A stretch of DNA of 64,000 nt. Source: Lysobacteraceae bacterium (lineage in GTDB: Bacteria > Bdellovibrionota > UBA1018 > JAGTJX01). The notes below the pieces were generated by a model that saw only the letters and a program-made list of their open reading frames with translations, was not told the origin of the DNA and did no database searches. Positions 34,531 to 42,793 of the stretch are shown piece by piece. Position 1 is the stretch's first letter. Each line of letters starts with the position of its first letter. The stretch spans positions 499,889 to 563,888 of the forward strand of contig JAGTJX010000003.1 of assembly GCA_023657465.1 (NCBI GenBank), in the 5' to 3' direction. The position numbers and the translations under genes are program-made.

Positions 34531-37500
34531 ATCATCTTACCTCAGCTTCTTTGATCAACTGGAGAGTCTCACTCGAGATCAACTCACACGTGTGCTCAAG
34601 CAGCGCACTTTGGATCGGGCGTTTATCGATCAGAGGACTAACGCTTGCGCAGAACTCAATAAACTCCTTCATGTAGACATCTTGGACACCTACTACGAAA
34701 CCGTCATTGGTCATGAAGACGGCAATGGAAGAATCGTCATAGGACCAAGATCTGCTGAATACACAAAGCCAATGGGTAAACCCATTGCCGATCTGCCCGA
34801 GCACCTGAAGGGCTATCACATCACTACATTCAGTCCTCCTAGCAATGAGAAAGTCTGTACGACTGCACTCAGTGTACTGGGCATCTCACTAAGAGATGAA
34901 CCAGAACTAGTCTCAGAACTCATTGATAAGTCGCAGGAACGAATCAAATGGGGAGCTGACTTCGAAGACTCACTAGTTCCAACCAAAGAAACTCTCGCGA
35001 TTGCTCAAGGCAATCTCAACAAGTGTTACTCGCAGAAAATTCATAGAGCAGCTCTTCCTATCAAGCGTTTACCTGGAATTGCGCTCTCTCATCACCTGGA
35101 TGAATTCGCTAAGCATGTATTTGAGCACTGGAGAAACCCAGAGGCTCTCACGTTCTATATTCCTAAGCTAGAGAACGAAGAAGAAGCGGCCTATATCCAC
35201 TCCGTGGTATCGAGTGCCGAGAAGTTACTGAAGGAAGAACACTCTGAGTACAAACTTGGATCAATCCGTCTCATCATTGTGTTTGAGAATCCAAGACTCA
35301 TCTACCGAGCGAATGAAGTGATCGATGCGCTTTACCCCTACTTCGCTGGCGCCTCACTGGGTTGGCATGATTACTTGGCTGCTACCGCTCGTATTTTCAA
35401 AGAAGATCCAAACTACAGAATACCTGCGAAGTCAGATCCCAACATCGTCATCAGCCACATCAAGTCTTCTCATGAACTCATTGCTCATGTCGTAGGCGGT
35501 CGCGGCGGTCTTGCGATTGGCGGAATGTTTGGTGTGATTCCTGAATCTACTGAACTTTATAGCCCTGAGTTTCAAGTCGTGATGAAGGGCTTCATCCGTG
35601 ATGTCATCACTCAGCTGAGACGCGGACTGATAGGCTTCTGGGTCGCTCATCCTGCTTTGATTCGATACGGTGTTGCACTCGTAGAAGTCTGGAAACAGAA
35701 AGATCCTAATAAGCTAGAAGAACTCGTGATTGAGTTACTGAAGAAAGAACATCAGGCAGATATCCTGGAGTTCCTACGCGCTCCCGATGTCGCAAGCCTG
35801 AGTGCCACTGAACCTCTCTATCCAAGATCACGTAGTGCTAATAATGACCCAAAAGAAATCCGTTACAACGTCAGGCAATCCCTCGCCTATCTCACTGAGT
35901 GGCTTACAGGTAATGCAAACGCAGCCCTTCCTGCGCAACTGGGTGGAAAATCCGTACAAGTTCTAGATGATCTCGCCACTGTCGAGCGATCGCGATGGCA
36001 AGTCTGGCATGAGATTCATCACGGGAGATTCGAACTCTCTGAGTTCTTAAGGATCGTTCATCAAGAAATGAGATTCATTCATAAACCGACACAAGCGATG
36101 AATATCCTCATCAAGCTCATGACAGATGAATTCCCAGTAGAGAGTGCGACTCAGCTCCTTATCCCCGCACTTCGCGCCAACCACGAAGTGACTTTAGCTC
36201 CCCACATCCAAAGATTCAACGAGTACTTCTCTTCTTGCGGAAGCATGAGATTCGCAAAGTCTCTCTCAAGCAATATCTCTTTAGATATCACTCAAGCGTC
36301 GATGATCGTGATGAGCTTCTCTCAAGAAGAAATCATCGAAGCCGCAAGCTTCCACGGTGATATCGGAGAGAATAAGAAGAACCTAGATCTCACCGCAACC
36401 CAGGAACAAGCACTCGTACTCAAGGAAGGCGATGATAAGAGAGCAGAGCTGAAGAAGCTCGGCGTGAAGTACTTCAAGAAGTACGGATTCAAATATCTCA
36501 TTTCTGCTCAAGGTAAGACGAGCGAGCAGATCAAAGCCAATCTCGATCAAAGACTGAATGGTGACAAGAAGACTGAGCTTGAGAATGCTAGGAAGGCGCT
36601 CTGGGAGATTGCACAGAAGAGACTTGCATCCATCGCAGAAAAAGATTTAAAAGGTAAAATCGAACAAGCGCTCAAAAAGTACGAAGTCACTGGCGCACAG
36701 ATCTCCGTATCAAGTGCCAAAAACGCTATACAGACTCTCTCCTTCGGTAGCACTACCACTGATACTTGGTTTGAACTTGCATCCCTAAGCAAAACCATCG
36801 CTACAGTGTTCTCTCTTGAGTACTTCAAGAAGCACAATATTTCTCTCACTTCATCTGTGAACGCTCTCTTCGAGGGCACAGAATCTCCTTACAGGATTCC
36901 ATCAGGCGATGCAGTGACCCTCACTCATCTCCTCAATCACAGTGCTCTCAACATGCACTACGTGAACGGAGTTCCACGAGCCAAAGAAATGCCAGAGATC
37001 TCTAAATGGCTGAAAAACATCAAAGTGGCAAACGAACCCGGTTCCTCATTCCAATACTCAGGTGGAGGATTCCTCGTACTTGAACACTTAATTGAAAGCC
37101 TAGAGAAAAAGTCCATTCGAGAGCTCACCCATGAGTTCTTCCAAACTTTGGGGATTCAGAATATCTCCTTTGATCAGACGAAGCTTGCAGAGCACACCGA
37201 AACCAGAGACTACAAAATGTTCCCAGCGTTTGCAGCAGGAGCTATTGGCCAAGCAAGTAGCATGACTCTCCTACTTGAGAAACTCACAGTTGCTTACCAC
37301 GACCCGCTCGCCACTGGTCCCATCTCTCACGAGACAGCAGTTCTCATGCTTCAAGATACAAATACTTCAAGTCAGTCCTTCATGGGCGTGAATATTGGTC
37401 TTGGAGTATTCATTGCTGAAGCGGGACGAAACAGACTTGCGATTCACCAAGGTGCAAACGACGGTTACCGCTGTCTCTTCGTATACTGCTACCGAGGTCC

Positions 37501-38737
37501 AAATCAGGGCTTAAGTTTTACAATCCTCTGCCAAGGCGATAACAACGGAATGCTTTTCGTTGCTCGTACCGCTCAACTCATCCTCACAGAACTCAGAATG
37601 AGTGGAATCGATACGTATCAATTTAAATCTGATTTTAATTCCTCGAATTTCAAGCAAGAAGAGATCGTCAATCTAGGATACAAGAACCTCGTATTCTCTG
37701 CATTCAAGCCTGATCTCCCTGAAGCCATCACAAGAGATTATCTAGAAGATCCACTCTCTCGTTACAATCACGCCATCGGTGCGAAAATCATCGAAGTCAG
37801 TAATCAACGATTCGCCAGGGCTGAAAATCTCATCTCTCCTTACGAGCCTGTATTCGATCCTGAACTCTACGGAGCTCAAGGGAAGATCATGGATAGCTGG
37901 GAGAGCGTGAGACATAATCCTAAACCTACGGACTGGATGATCTTGGAACTTAAGAAACCATCAGCAATCTCGACTGTCTCCTTCTCTACGAAGTTTCATA
38001 ACGGCAATCATCCTTCACATGCGATGATCGATGGTCTTGTGCCTAAGACTGCACTTGATGGTCACGCAATCAAATTCGTAAAAACGACAGATTCCAAGAC
38101 TGTGTTCAAGCAGATCAAAGTCTCGATGTTCCCAGATGGAGGCCTGACCCGTCTAGGTCTTTACGGAGATGATTTCCCTGCTGAACTGATTAAGTCTTTC
38201 TCATACCCTAATCCTATCCCTCACTCGAAGAAGCCTTTAGCTCCGAAGTACACACCTACTCCTGAGATGATCGAAGAAAATTGGAAGAGGCATCCTAAGA
38301 ACACACCAGTAGATGTTGCATGCAGTGCTTACGGTGGGACGATCGTCAGAGCTTCTAATGAACACTATGGACCTGCATCACAAGTCATCTCACCTTATCC
38401 ACCACTGGATATGTTTGATGGTTTTGAGTCTGCACGGAGTAGAACTCCAGGACACTTCGAAGAACTCGAAATCAAACTCGCTAGAAAATGTAAAATCAAC
38501 ATGATCGAAATTGATTACAAATTCTATGTGAACAATAATCCAAGAGAGCTCAAGATTTCAGCTAAGATCCATGATGAATGGAAAGAGATCGTTCCTCAGA
38601 CTTACGTGAAGCCCTTCGCTGCAAACAAGATTCAGCTTCGGATCAATGAGTCACAAGAAATTGAATTCTTAAAATTCACTGTGATTCCTGACGGTGGGAT
38701 GAATAGACTCAGAGTCTATTCCACTTCATTAAATTGA
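34520..38737 (+). CDS. Four-domain ureide-catabolism fusion: malate synthase-like, OHCU decarboxylase, serine hydrolase-like, allantoicase
   Basis: A 1405-residue cytosolic protein starting at GTG 34520, overlapping hiuH by 11 bases. Residues 1-540: malate synthase family, with KWGADFEDSLVPT (143-155), Mg-type Glu256 (IIVFENP), Asp284 (GWHDYLAATARIF), GFWVAHPAL and catalytic Asp484 in DDLATVERSRWQVW. Residues 560-706: OHCU decarboxylase, with CGSMRFAK (573-580), His612 in FHGDIG and YFKKYGFKYLISAQGKTSEQ. Residues 707-1025: beta-lactamase/DD-peptidase-like, with SxxK Ser755-Lys758 (SLSK), Tyr846 (YSG) and His976 (HQG). Residues 1040-1405: allantoicase with both repeats (RFARAENLISPYEP, and TIVRASNEHYGPASQVISPY). 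No allantoinase is seen, so the hydrolase domain may open the allantoin ring (inference). Confidence 0.9.
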   Translation: MAVKSSYLSFFDQLESLTRDQLTRVLKQRTLDRAFIDQRTNACAELNKLLHVDILDTYYETVIGHEDGNGRIVIGPRSAEYTKPMGKPIADLPEHLKGYHITTFSPPSNEKVCTTALSVLGISLRDEPELVSELIDKSQERIKWGADFEDSLVPTKETLAIAQGNLNKCYSQKIHRAALPIKRLPGIALSHHLDEFAKHVFEHWRNPEALTFYIPKLENEEEAAYIHSVVSSAEKLLKEEHSEYKLGSIRLIIVFENPRLIYRANEVIDALYPYFAGASLGWHDYLAATARIFKEDPNYRIPAKSDPNIVISHIKSSHELIAHVVGGRGGLAIGGMFGVIPESTELYSPEFQVVMKGFIRDVITQLRRGLIGFWVAHPALIRYGVALVEVWKQKDPNKLEELVIELLKKEHQADILEFLRAPDVASLSATEPLYPRSRSANNDPKEIRYNVRQSLAYLTEWLTGNANAALPAQLGGKSVQVLDDLATVERSRWQVWHEIHHGRFELSEFLRIVHQEMRFIHKPTQAMNILIKLMTDEFPVESATQLLIPALRANHEVTLAPHIQRFNEYFSSCGSMRFAKSLSSNISLDITQASMIVMSFSQEEIIEAASFHGDIGENKKNLDLTATQEQALVLKEGDDKRAELKKLGVKYFKKYGFKYLISAQGKTSEQIKANLDQRLNGDKKTELENARKALWEIAQKRLASIAEKDLKGKIEQALKKYEVTGAQISVSSAKNAIQTLSFGSTTTDTWFELASLSKTIATVFSLEYFKKHNISLTSSVNALFEGTESPYRIPSGDAVTLTHLLNHSALNMHYVNGVPRAKEMPEISKWLKNIKVANEPGSSFQYSGGGFLVLEHLIESLEKKSIRELTHEFFQTLGIQNISFDQTKLAEHTETRDYKMFPAFAAGAIGQASSMTLLLEKLTVAYHDPLATGPISHETAVLMLQDTNTSSQSFMGVNIGLGVFIAEAGRNRLAIHQGANDGYRCLFVYCYRGPNQGLSFTILCQGDNNGMLFVARTAQLILTELRMSGIDTYQFKSDFNSSNFKQEEIVNLGYKNLVFSAFKPDLPEAITRDYLEDPLSRYNHAIGAKIIEVSNQRFARAENLISPYEPVFDPELYGAQGKIMDSWESVRHNPKPTDWMILELKKPSAISTVSFSTKFHNGNHPSHAMIDGLVPKTALDGHAIKFVKTTDSKTVFKQIKVSMFPDGGLTRLGLYGDDFPAELIKSFSYPNPIPHSKKPLAPKYTPTPEMIEENWKRHPKNTPVDVACSAYGGTIVRASNEHYGPASQVISPYPPLDMFDGFESARSRTPGHFEELEIKLARKCKINMIEIDYKFYVNNNPRELKISAKIHDEWKEIVPQTYVKPFAANKIQLRINESQEIEFLKFTVIPDGGMNRLRVYSTSLN

Positions 38738-39106
38738 AGAGTTGTAAGTATTGAACTTCTTGAAAAACTTACGCGCAGCTTCGAGTATCTGATTGTCGCT
38801 GAGAAGCTCTAGAGTTTCCACTCCCACCAAGTGCTTGGCTAGGTCTGCAGGGTGATGTTTCTCGAGATGAGTTTTGAAATGTGATTTAGCCACTCCAGAT
38901 CCAAAAACAAGAAGATCATCTACTTTTCCAATCTCTTTTGCCACTGCATTAAAAAAATATTCATGCGCATTATGCTTATGTTCGTCATGATGAGCGCTTT
39001 TGTTATCTGCTTCATGATGCTTCATCGTTTTCTTATCAATTCCTGAAGCAGAAATTTTGAATACTTTAGCGTGCTCTGAATCAATCCATACAACACATGC
39101 TGACAT
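38729..39106 (-). CDS. Translational-machinery/eRF1-like small protein
   Basis: A 125-residue protein resembling bacterial eRF1-domain-3-like proteins annotated as translational machinery proteins. SACVVWIDSEHAKVFKI starts the fold. A His-rich loop (MKHHEADNKSAHHDEHKHN) follows, then HEYFFNAVAKEIGKVDDLLV, FGSGVAKSHFKTHLEKHHP and LVGVETLELLSDNQILEAAR. The actual function is unknown. Related names mentioning attachment to hosts are historical. The 3' end overlaps the large ureide gene by 9 bases in convergent orientation. Confidence 0.7.
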   Translation of the reverse strand: MSACVVWIDSEHAKVFKISASGIDKKTMKHHEADNKSAHHDEHKHNAHEYFFNAVAKEIGKVDDLLVFGSGVAKSHFKTHLEKHHPADLAKHLVGVETLELLSDNQILEAARKFFKKFNTYNSSI

Positions 39107-39178
39107 AAGAAATCTCCTTTGAATGTTTCTATTTAAATATCACCCATTGGAGAATTTAGCAGTAGATTTTTTATCAGA

Positions 39179-39940
39179 CTAGTTACGGGAAAAATTGACC
39201 CATGAAAGCTTAAAATCAAAAATCTCAGAGCGATCATGAAGGTGTTTTTGGATTTCTATTCGAAGAGATTTCCTGAAGCTCTCTCGCTCTTCTGCACTCA
39301 AGGTGTCCTCATAATGGAGAACGCGAGATTGAGAAAGAATGAGTCCCGTGAGCTGCTCAGAGTTGAGTTTGATTTTCATTTCGGGTTGACCCTCACCTAT
39401 CCACTCAAATCTAGTGTCATCTCGGAATACTCTCGTGAGCTCCTTGAGACTTCCTCTGGGTTTCTGATCAGGAGCTTTCCATCTGAGATTGAATTCACAC
39501 CTGATCCACTCGTTCAGCTCTGGCAATGCGGGAGCCTTTGGAAACTGGTATTCGAAAATTCTAACAACTCCTCTGGGTTTTAAAATTCTCAAAAACTCTG
39601 TTTTGGTTTTCTCTGGGTTCATCCAGTGGAATGCAGATCCCACGATGATGGCTTCTATCGATTGAGACTCTAGACCCGTTTTCTCGCCGCTGCCCAATTG
39701 TGATTCGATACCCGCCACATCGAGCATCTTCTGATCGGGGTCCACTCCAATGACTCGTGCTTCGATTCCCGTTTTTAGAAGTGAAACCGTAGAATGTCCA
39801 GTCCCGCAACCGATGTCTGCGATCTGATAGGGCGGAGAAAATCCTCGTTTAAGTAGATCACTCTCTAGACCTGCGAAAGTTTCAGGGGGATAGAGGGGTC
39901 GATAAAGTGAATAAAACTCAGGATCAAAGCGTGAGGTCAT
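39179..39940 (-). CDS. SAM-dependent methyltransferase (class I, small-molecule type)
   Basis: A 253-residue methyltransferase. Motif I is YQIADIGCGTGHSTVSLL (about residues 38-55), followed by ARVIGVDPDQKMLDVA and the post-I element AIIVGSAFHWMNPEKTKTEF, a form common in UbiE/biotin-type and trans-aconitate-type methylases. ILKPRGVVRIFEYQFPKAP continues the Rossmann core. The methyl acceptor cannot be read from the sequence. It lies 3 bases downstream of the antitoxin-like gene on the same strand. Confidence 0.8.
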   Translation of the reverse strand: MTSRFDPEFYSLYRPLYPPETFAGLESDLLKRGFSPPYQIADIGCGTGHSTVSLLKTGIEARVIGVDPDQKMLDVAGIESQLGSGEKTGLESQSIEAIIVGSAFHWMNPEKTKTEFLRILKPRGVVRIFEYQFPKAPALPELNEWIRCEFNLRWKAPDQKPRGSLKELTRVFRDDTRFEWIGEGQPEMKIKLNSEQLTGLILSQSRVLHYEDTLSAEERESFRKSLRIEIQKHLHDRSEIFDFKLSWVNFSRN

Positions 39941-39943
39941 TGA

Positions 39944-40258
39944 TTAGCCAGTCTTACTGTGGAGTTTCTGTTCAAGCCTTGCCACTCTATCTTCGAGAGA
40001 AGGTTCTTTCAGATGTTCCATCACTAACTGACGGATGTAAGGTTGATATCCAATTCCATTTTTTGCTGCACGTATTTTTAACTGTTCGACTGCAGCCGTT
40101 GGCAGCCTGATTGAAATCATGGCGAGTTCTAGCCTCTGATCGAGCGCATCACGCTCTTCCTTGGAAGCTGCTTTTGAGCTTGTTCCGCGCTTACCTTTTT
40201 CCCACTCATTGCCCTCATTTAGTAGAGCTTTGATTTTTGCTTCTTTAGAGTGACGCAT
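39944..40258 (-). CDS. BrnA/CopG-type antitoxin
   Basis: A 104-residue protein with a charged N-terminus and a ribbon-helix-helix segment near its end: MISIRLPTAAVEQLKIRAAK, then NGIGYQPYIRQLVMEHLKE. The Pro-Tyr-Ile/Leu-Arg motif is typical of CopG-type antitoxins that bind DNA and mask the toxin. Its start overlaps the toxin gene end by 14 bases, as in BrnTA modules where the toxin gene comes first. It probably represses its own operon by binding the AT-rich palindrome at the toxin start codon. Confidence 0.75.
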   Translation of the reverse strand: MRHSKEAKIKALLNEGNEWEKGKRGTSSKAASKEERDALDQRLELAMISIRLPTAAVEQLKIRAAKNGIGYQPYIRQLVMEHLKEPSLEDRVARLEQKLHSKTG

Positions 40259-40535
40259 AAAGTTCTTCCTCCTCTTCGTTTGGATTGTAGGCCGTAATTA
40301 ATACTGGCCTAGTTTCTTCGGGATCATCTACAAAAACAACTTTGAGCCTATGTCCTGCATTCGTTTTTGAGATGAACCAATACCTGGGATGCTCTCCATG
40401 GTTCATAGGTCTAACCTCTCGAGCATACTCACCAGTGAGATTGTAAAAAGCCTCTTCGACCTCTAAGACGGTAACTCCATGCTTTTCTAATAACTTACGC
40501 TCAATCTCTTGATAGACGATAAAGCTTACAAACAT
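40245..40535 (-). CDS. BrnT-like toxin
   Basis: A 96-residue protein placed before and overlapping a CopG-type antitoxin gene, the layout of type II BrnTA modules. BrnT has a RelE-like ribonuclease fold. Here EIERKLLEKHGVTVLEVEEA opens the fold, RYWFISKTNAGHRLKVVFVD forms the central strands, and PVLITAYNP the last strand. A BrnT-like RNase activity is inferred, not shown. The start codon lies within an imperfect inverted repeat, the probable operator. Confidence 0.68.
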   Translation of the reverse strand: MFVSFIVYQEIERKLLEKHGVTVLEVEEAFYNLTGEYAREVRPMNHGEHPRYWFISKTNAGHRLKVVFVDDPEETRPVLITAYNPNEEEEELYASL

Positions 40536-40557
40536 AATATATCTTTTGTATATATGT
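40532..40557. promoter_or_regulatory. Candidate operator of the toxin-antitoxin module
   Basis: An AT-rich imperfect inverted repeat, ACATAATATA-TCTTTT-GTATATATGT, overlaps the toxin start codon at 40533-40535. Ribbon-helix-helix antitoxins typically bind such sites to repress their own operon. Confidence 0.4.
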
Positions 40558-40787
40558 TAGCAATACATAAAAATTTCAATAAAATCAGCCATTTGAACAT
40601 ACATTTACTCTCCTTACTTTGCAGAGAGTGCAAATGTGCAGCCAAAGATATCCCGGTTCATTCTACTTAAAATTGAGGCAAGCAAAGTTCGAATTCGAAA
40701 TTGCATCTTATTGTCTGAAAATCAGACTCTAGAAAAGAAATGGCGGATACGATGCCAAATGAATGCTTTCACTGAGTTACGTGACCA

Positions 40788-40805
40788 AGTAGCCAAAAAG
40801 TAGCC
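40788..40805. repeat. GTAGCC repeat, right of the toxin-antitoxin module
   Basis: AGTAGCCAAAAAGTAGCC contains two GTAGCC units. A longer version with three units lies at 42551-42578. The HNH endonuclease gene and a membrane-protein gene lie between the two. The rest of 40558-40831 holds only a hairpin GTCTGA-AAA-TCAGAC near 40714 and no gene. Confidence 0.45.
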
Positions 40806-40831
40806 TCGTCGGATATTTCAGCCAGCTTTTT

Positions 40832-41800
40832 TTAACACACCTGAGAATCGATCTCTGACTGGCCTGGGTCAGAGCTTATTAAGGCTAGTCCTTTTTCATC
40901 CACGCACTCTCGATGGATCCAATCATGGTGGGAGGAACAAAGGGTAATGAGATTCTCAAGCGAATTGAGTCCACCCTCACTCACGGGTAGACGATGATGC
41001 ACTTCTAACCAACGTGTTTGTCCACACCGCTCTCCGGTCGGATTGATGTGCGCACATTTTCTCTTATCTCGAAGGTTGATCTGATGTTTGAGGGCCGCGA
41101 GAATGGGGGCACGAGCCGGGCGAGAATTCCCGGCTGCGACCTGTAGCGAAACAGGTTCTGCCTTCAATACTAATCCCTTTTTCACTTTGACTCGTTTGGC
41201 CTTTTCTACAGGGTCGTGTCTTTCAAGATATTCATCGGTCATTTTAATCAAGACCTCTTCAAGACTTACAGACTTGCCTCGTGCCTGGCTGAGTAAATCT
41301 TGAACTTTTCTTAATCTCAACATGTCTGTTTCTGAGAGTCCTAATTCTAGTTTCACTCGTGATGCAGTCACATACCTAGCTCGTTCAGGAGTGGCTTGCT
41401 CTGGGCGAACCTTCACCACTTCTTTTTCAAGCTGTCTTAAAGAAAGCGTTTGAGCCTTAGCTATCCACTCTACTTGATTAGATAGTGTGAGCACAGGTGC
41501 GATCTTGCGTGCGTTGGATAACGTGATTGTCCCTTTTTCAATTTCAGTTTTAAGCGCAGGCACCTCTCTAGATTTACGCATCACTGAGATGAGATTATAG
41601 GCAACGCTCTCAGATAATTTTAGATTTTTAACGACATAGCCAAACAAGCTTGAACACCCTTGATGCAGATAAACCTGATGCGTCTCTACCTGTTGCAGTA
41701 CTTCCATGAGCTCTGCCTCGGCTTTGCGGTATCGGAATGAAACATCCACTGCTCGCGAGTGGATCTGTTCATGCAATTGAAATGGTATAGCTTGTTCCAT
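40832..41800 (-). CDS. HNH endonuclease-domain protein
   Basis: A protein of about 322 residues. ATG 41800 is chosen because MEQAIPFQLHEQIHSRAV begins the conserved helical part, and the 12 upstream codons lack support. The N-terminal helical region (about 1-210) resembles that of many Bdellovibrio-type and DUF222-like HNH proteins. The C-terminal HNH nuclease domain reads CAHINPTGERCGQTRWLEVH, then HRLPVSEGGLNSLENLITLC and SSHHDWIH, giving metal-binding Cys and His residues. The linker near 41095-41160 is GC-rich and palindromic. It is probably a mobile or homing-type nuclease. The flanking GTAGCC repeats fit that view. Confidence 0.82.
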   Translation of the reverse strand: MEQAIPFQLHEQIHSRAVDVSFRYRKAEAELMEVLQQVETHQVYLHQGCSSLFGYVVKNLKLSESVAYNLISVMRKSREVPALKTEIEKGTITLSNARKIAPVLTLSNQVEWIAKAQTLSLRQLEKEVVKVRPEQATPERARYVTASRVKLELGLSETDMLRLRKVQDLLSQARGKSVSLEEVLIKMTDEYLERHDPVEKAKRVKVKKGLVLKAEPVSLQVAAGNSRPARAPILAALKHQINLRDKRKCAHINPTGERCGQTRWLEVHHRLPVSEGGLNSLENLITLCSSHHDWIHRECVDEKGLALISSDPGQSEIDSQVC

Positions 41801-41934
41801 GATTTTCCCCCATAGGTAAGTCAGAGAACATATCATAAAACATCTGTTTTTTACGTTATTTTTGATTAAAAATAAAAAAATCTCTCATACCTGTTGCACT
41901 ACAGGAGATATATTTTTTCTGAAATCTAGCTAGC

Positions 41935-42345
41935 CTAAGGACTTCTTTTATCTTCTCTTTCAACTAAATAGAGGAAACCGAAAATAATCGCAGTCAAAAG
42001 AGCGATTACTGAGTCAAGAAAGTAGACGCCTTGAGAAACGAGCAGCGATAGTGGCTTGTCGTTGTTAGGTGAATCTGTAAAAAATGACCCTATAATTAAC
42101 GTAATAGAAATCGCAAGTAGACTCAAAAAAACAATTGAAATGATTCTAGCTTTTTTTAAATTACTTTTTGAAAATCCTTTGATCAGAAGAAAAAAAACAG
42201 CTGGGGTGAATAGTAAGATGAGACAGAAAATCACAGTTGGTAAAGAATAACTCTCAAAAAGACTATATACGCCGAACCCTAAGAAAACAAAAAACCACAG
42301 CCCTGATAGAATCAATGCTGTTTGAATTAACTTATTTCTCATCAT
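41935..42345 (-). CDS. Four-helix membrane protein, unknown
   Basis: A 136-residue inner-membrane protein with four predicted helices: LIQTALILSGLWFFVFLGFG, PTVIFCLILLFTPAVFFLLI, ARIISIVFLSLLAISITLII and SVIALLTAIIFGFLYLV. Charged residues lie in the loops and at the C-terminus (EREDKRSP). It resembles no family I can name. Base composition is more AT-rich than the flanking genes. Together with the HNH gene it lies between two GTAGCC repeat sites near a tRNA gene, so it may be cargo of an integrated cassette. Confidence 0.6.
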   Translation of the reverse strand: MMRNKLIQTALILSGLWFFVFLGFGVYSLFESYSLPTVIFCLILLFTPAVFFLLIKGFSKSNLKKARIISIVFLSLLAISITLIIGSFFTDSPNNDKPLSLLVSQGVYFLDSVIALLTAIIFGFLYLVEREDKRSP

Positions 42346-42703
42346 CTACTCACCATGAAATTAATGTTTCCTGCGCTATTGATGCGCACAAACGTTTTAT
42401 CTTCAGACTCAGTAACTTGCAACCAGGGTGCCGATATCAGCCTTACAATGAGTCTCCCTTTTGACTGTTTATAGTCAAAAAAAGTGCCTAAAAGTTTTAC
42501 GAAAGATTAGAACCAAGAAAAACAGCGATCTTTTCACGTCCCCATTATCCAGTAGCCAAATGTAGCCAGAAAGTAGCCACCGATTCTTGCGACTGATGAT
42601 AATTGATTATGATTCTTAAGATGAGCGCCTTTATAACCAAATCGAAACCTGTTTTTGGTTTCGCTATCTTAGTTCTTTTTCCTATTCAGCTTGAATTCAA
42701 AAC
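42346..42703. other. Intergenic stretch without a gene, with a GTAGCC repeat
   Basis: No convincing reading frame was found on either strand. The stretch is AT-rich near 42470-42530. It contains the triple repeat AGTAGCCAAATGTAGCC plus AGAAAGTAGCC at 42551-42578, matching the site at 40788. It leads up to the 3' end of the tRNA-Ser gene, a usual place for integrated elements, but no copy of the tRNA tail was seen. Confidence 0.5.
42551..42578. repeat. GTAGCC repeat, left of tRNA-Ser
   Basis: Three GTAGCC units in 28 bases, the counterpart of the two-unit site at 40788-40805. The two sites bracket the HNH and membrane-protein genes. Confidence 0.45.
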
Positions 42704-42793
42704 TGGCGGAGAAGGAGAGATTCGAACTCTCGTTACCTGTTACGGTAAACACGCTTTCGAGGCGTGCGGTTTCAACCACTCACCCACCTCTCC
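42704..42793 (-). tRNA. tRNA-Ser (anticodon CGA)
   Basis: A 90-base class II tRNA on the minus strand, CCA tail encoded. The acceptor GGAGAGG pairs with CTTCTCC with one G-T pair. The D arm is GGTGAGTGGTTGAAACCGC-like. The anticodon stem and loop are CACGC-CTCGAAA-GCGTG with anticodon CGA, reading UCG. The long variable arm is TTTACCGTAACAGGTAA. The T arm GAGAG-TTCGAAT-CTCTC is standard. Its first 14 bases overlap the 3' end of the GNAT gene. Confidence 0.95.

Noticed and set aside
41105-41155. GC-rich hairpins in the HNH gene (AGCCGGG/CCCGGCT and ACCTGT/ACAGGT) as a fourth REP copy
   Set aside because: Flanks and loop do not match the three REP-like copies. Only the general hairpin form is shared.
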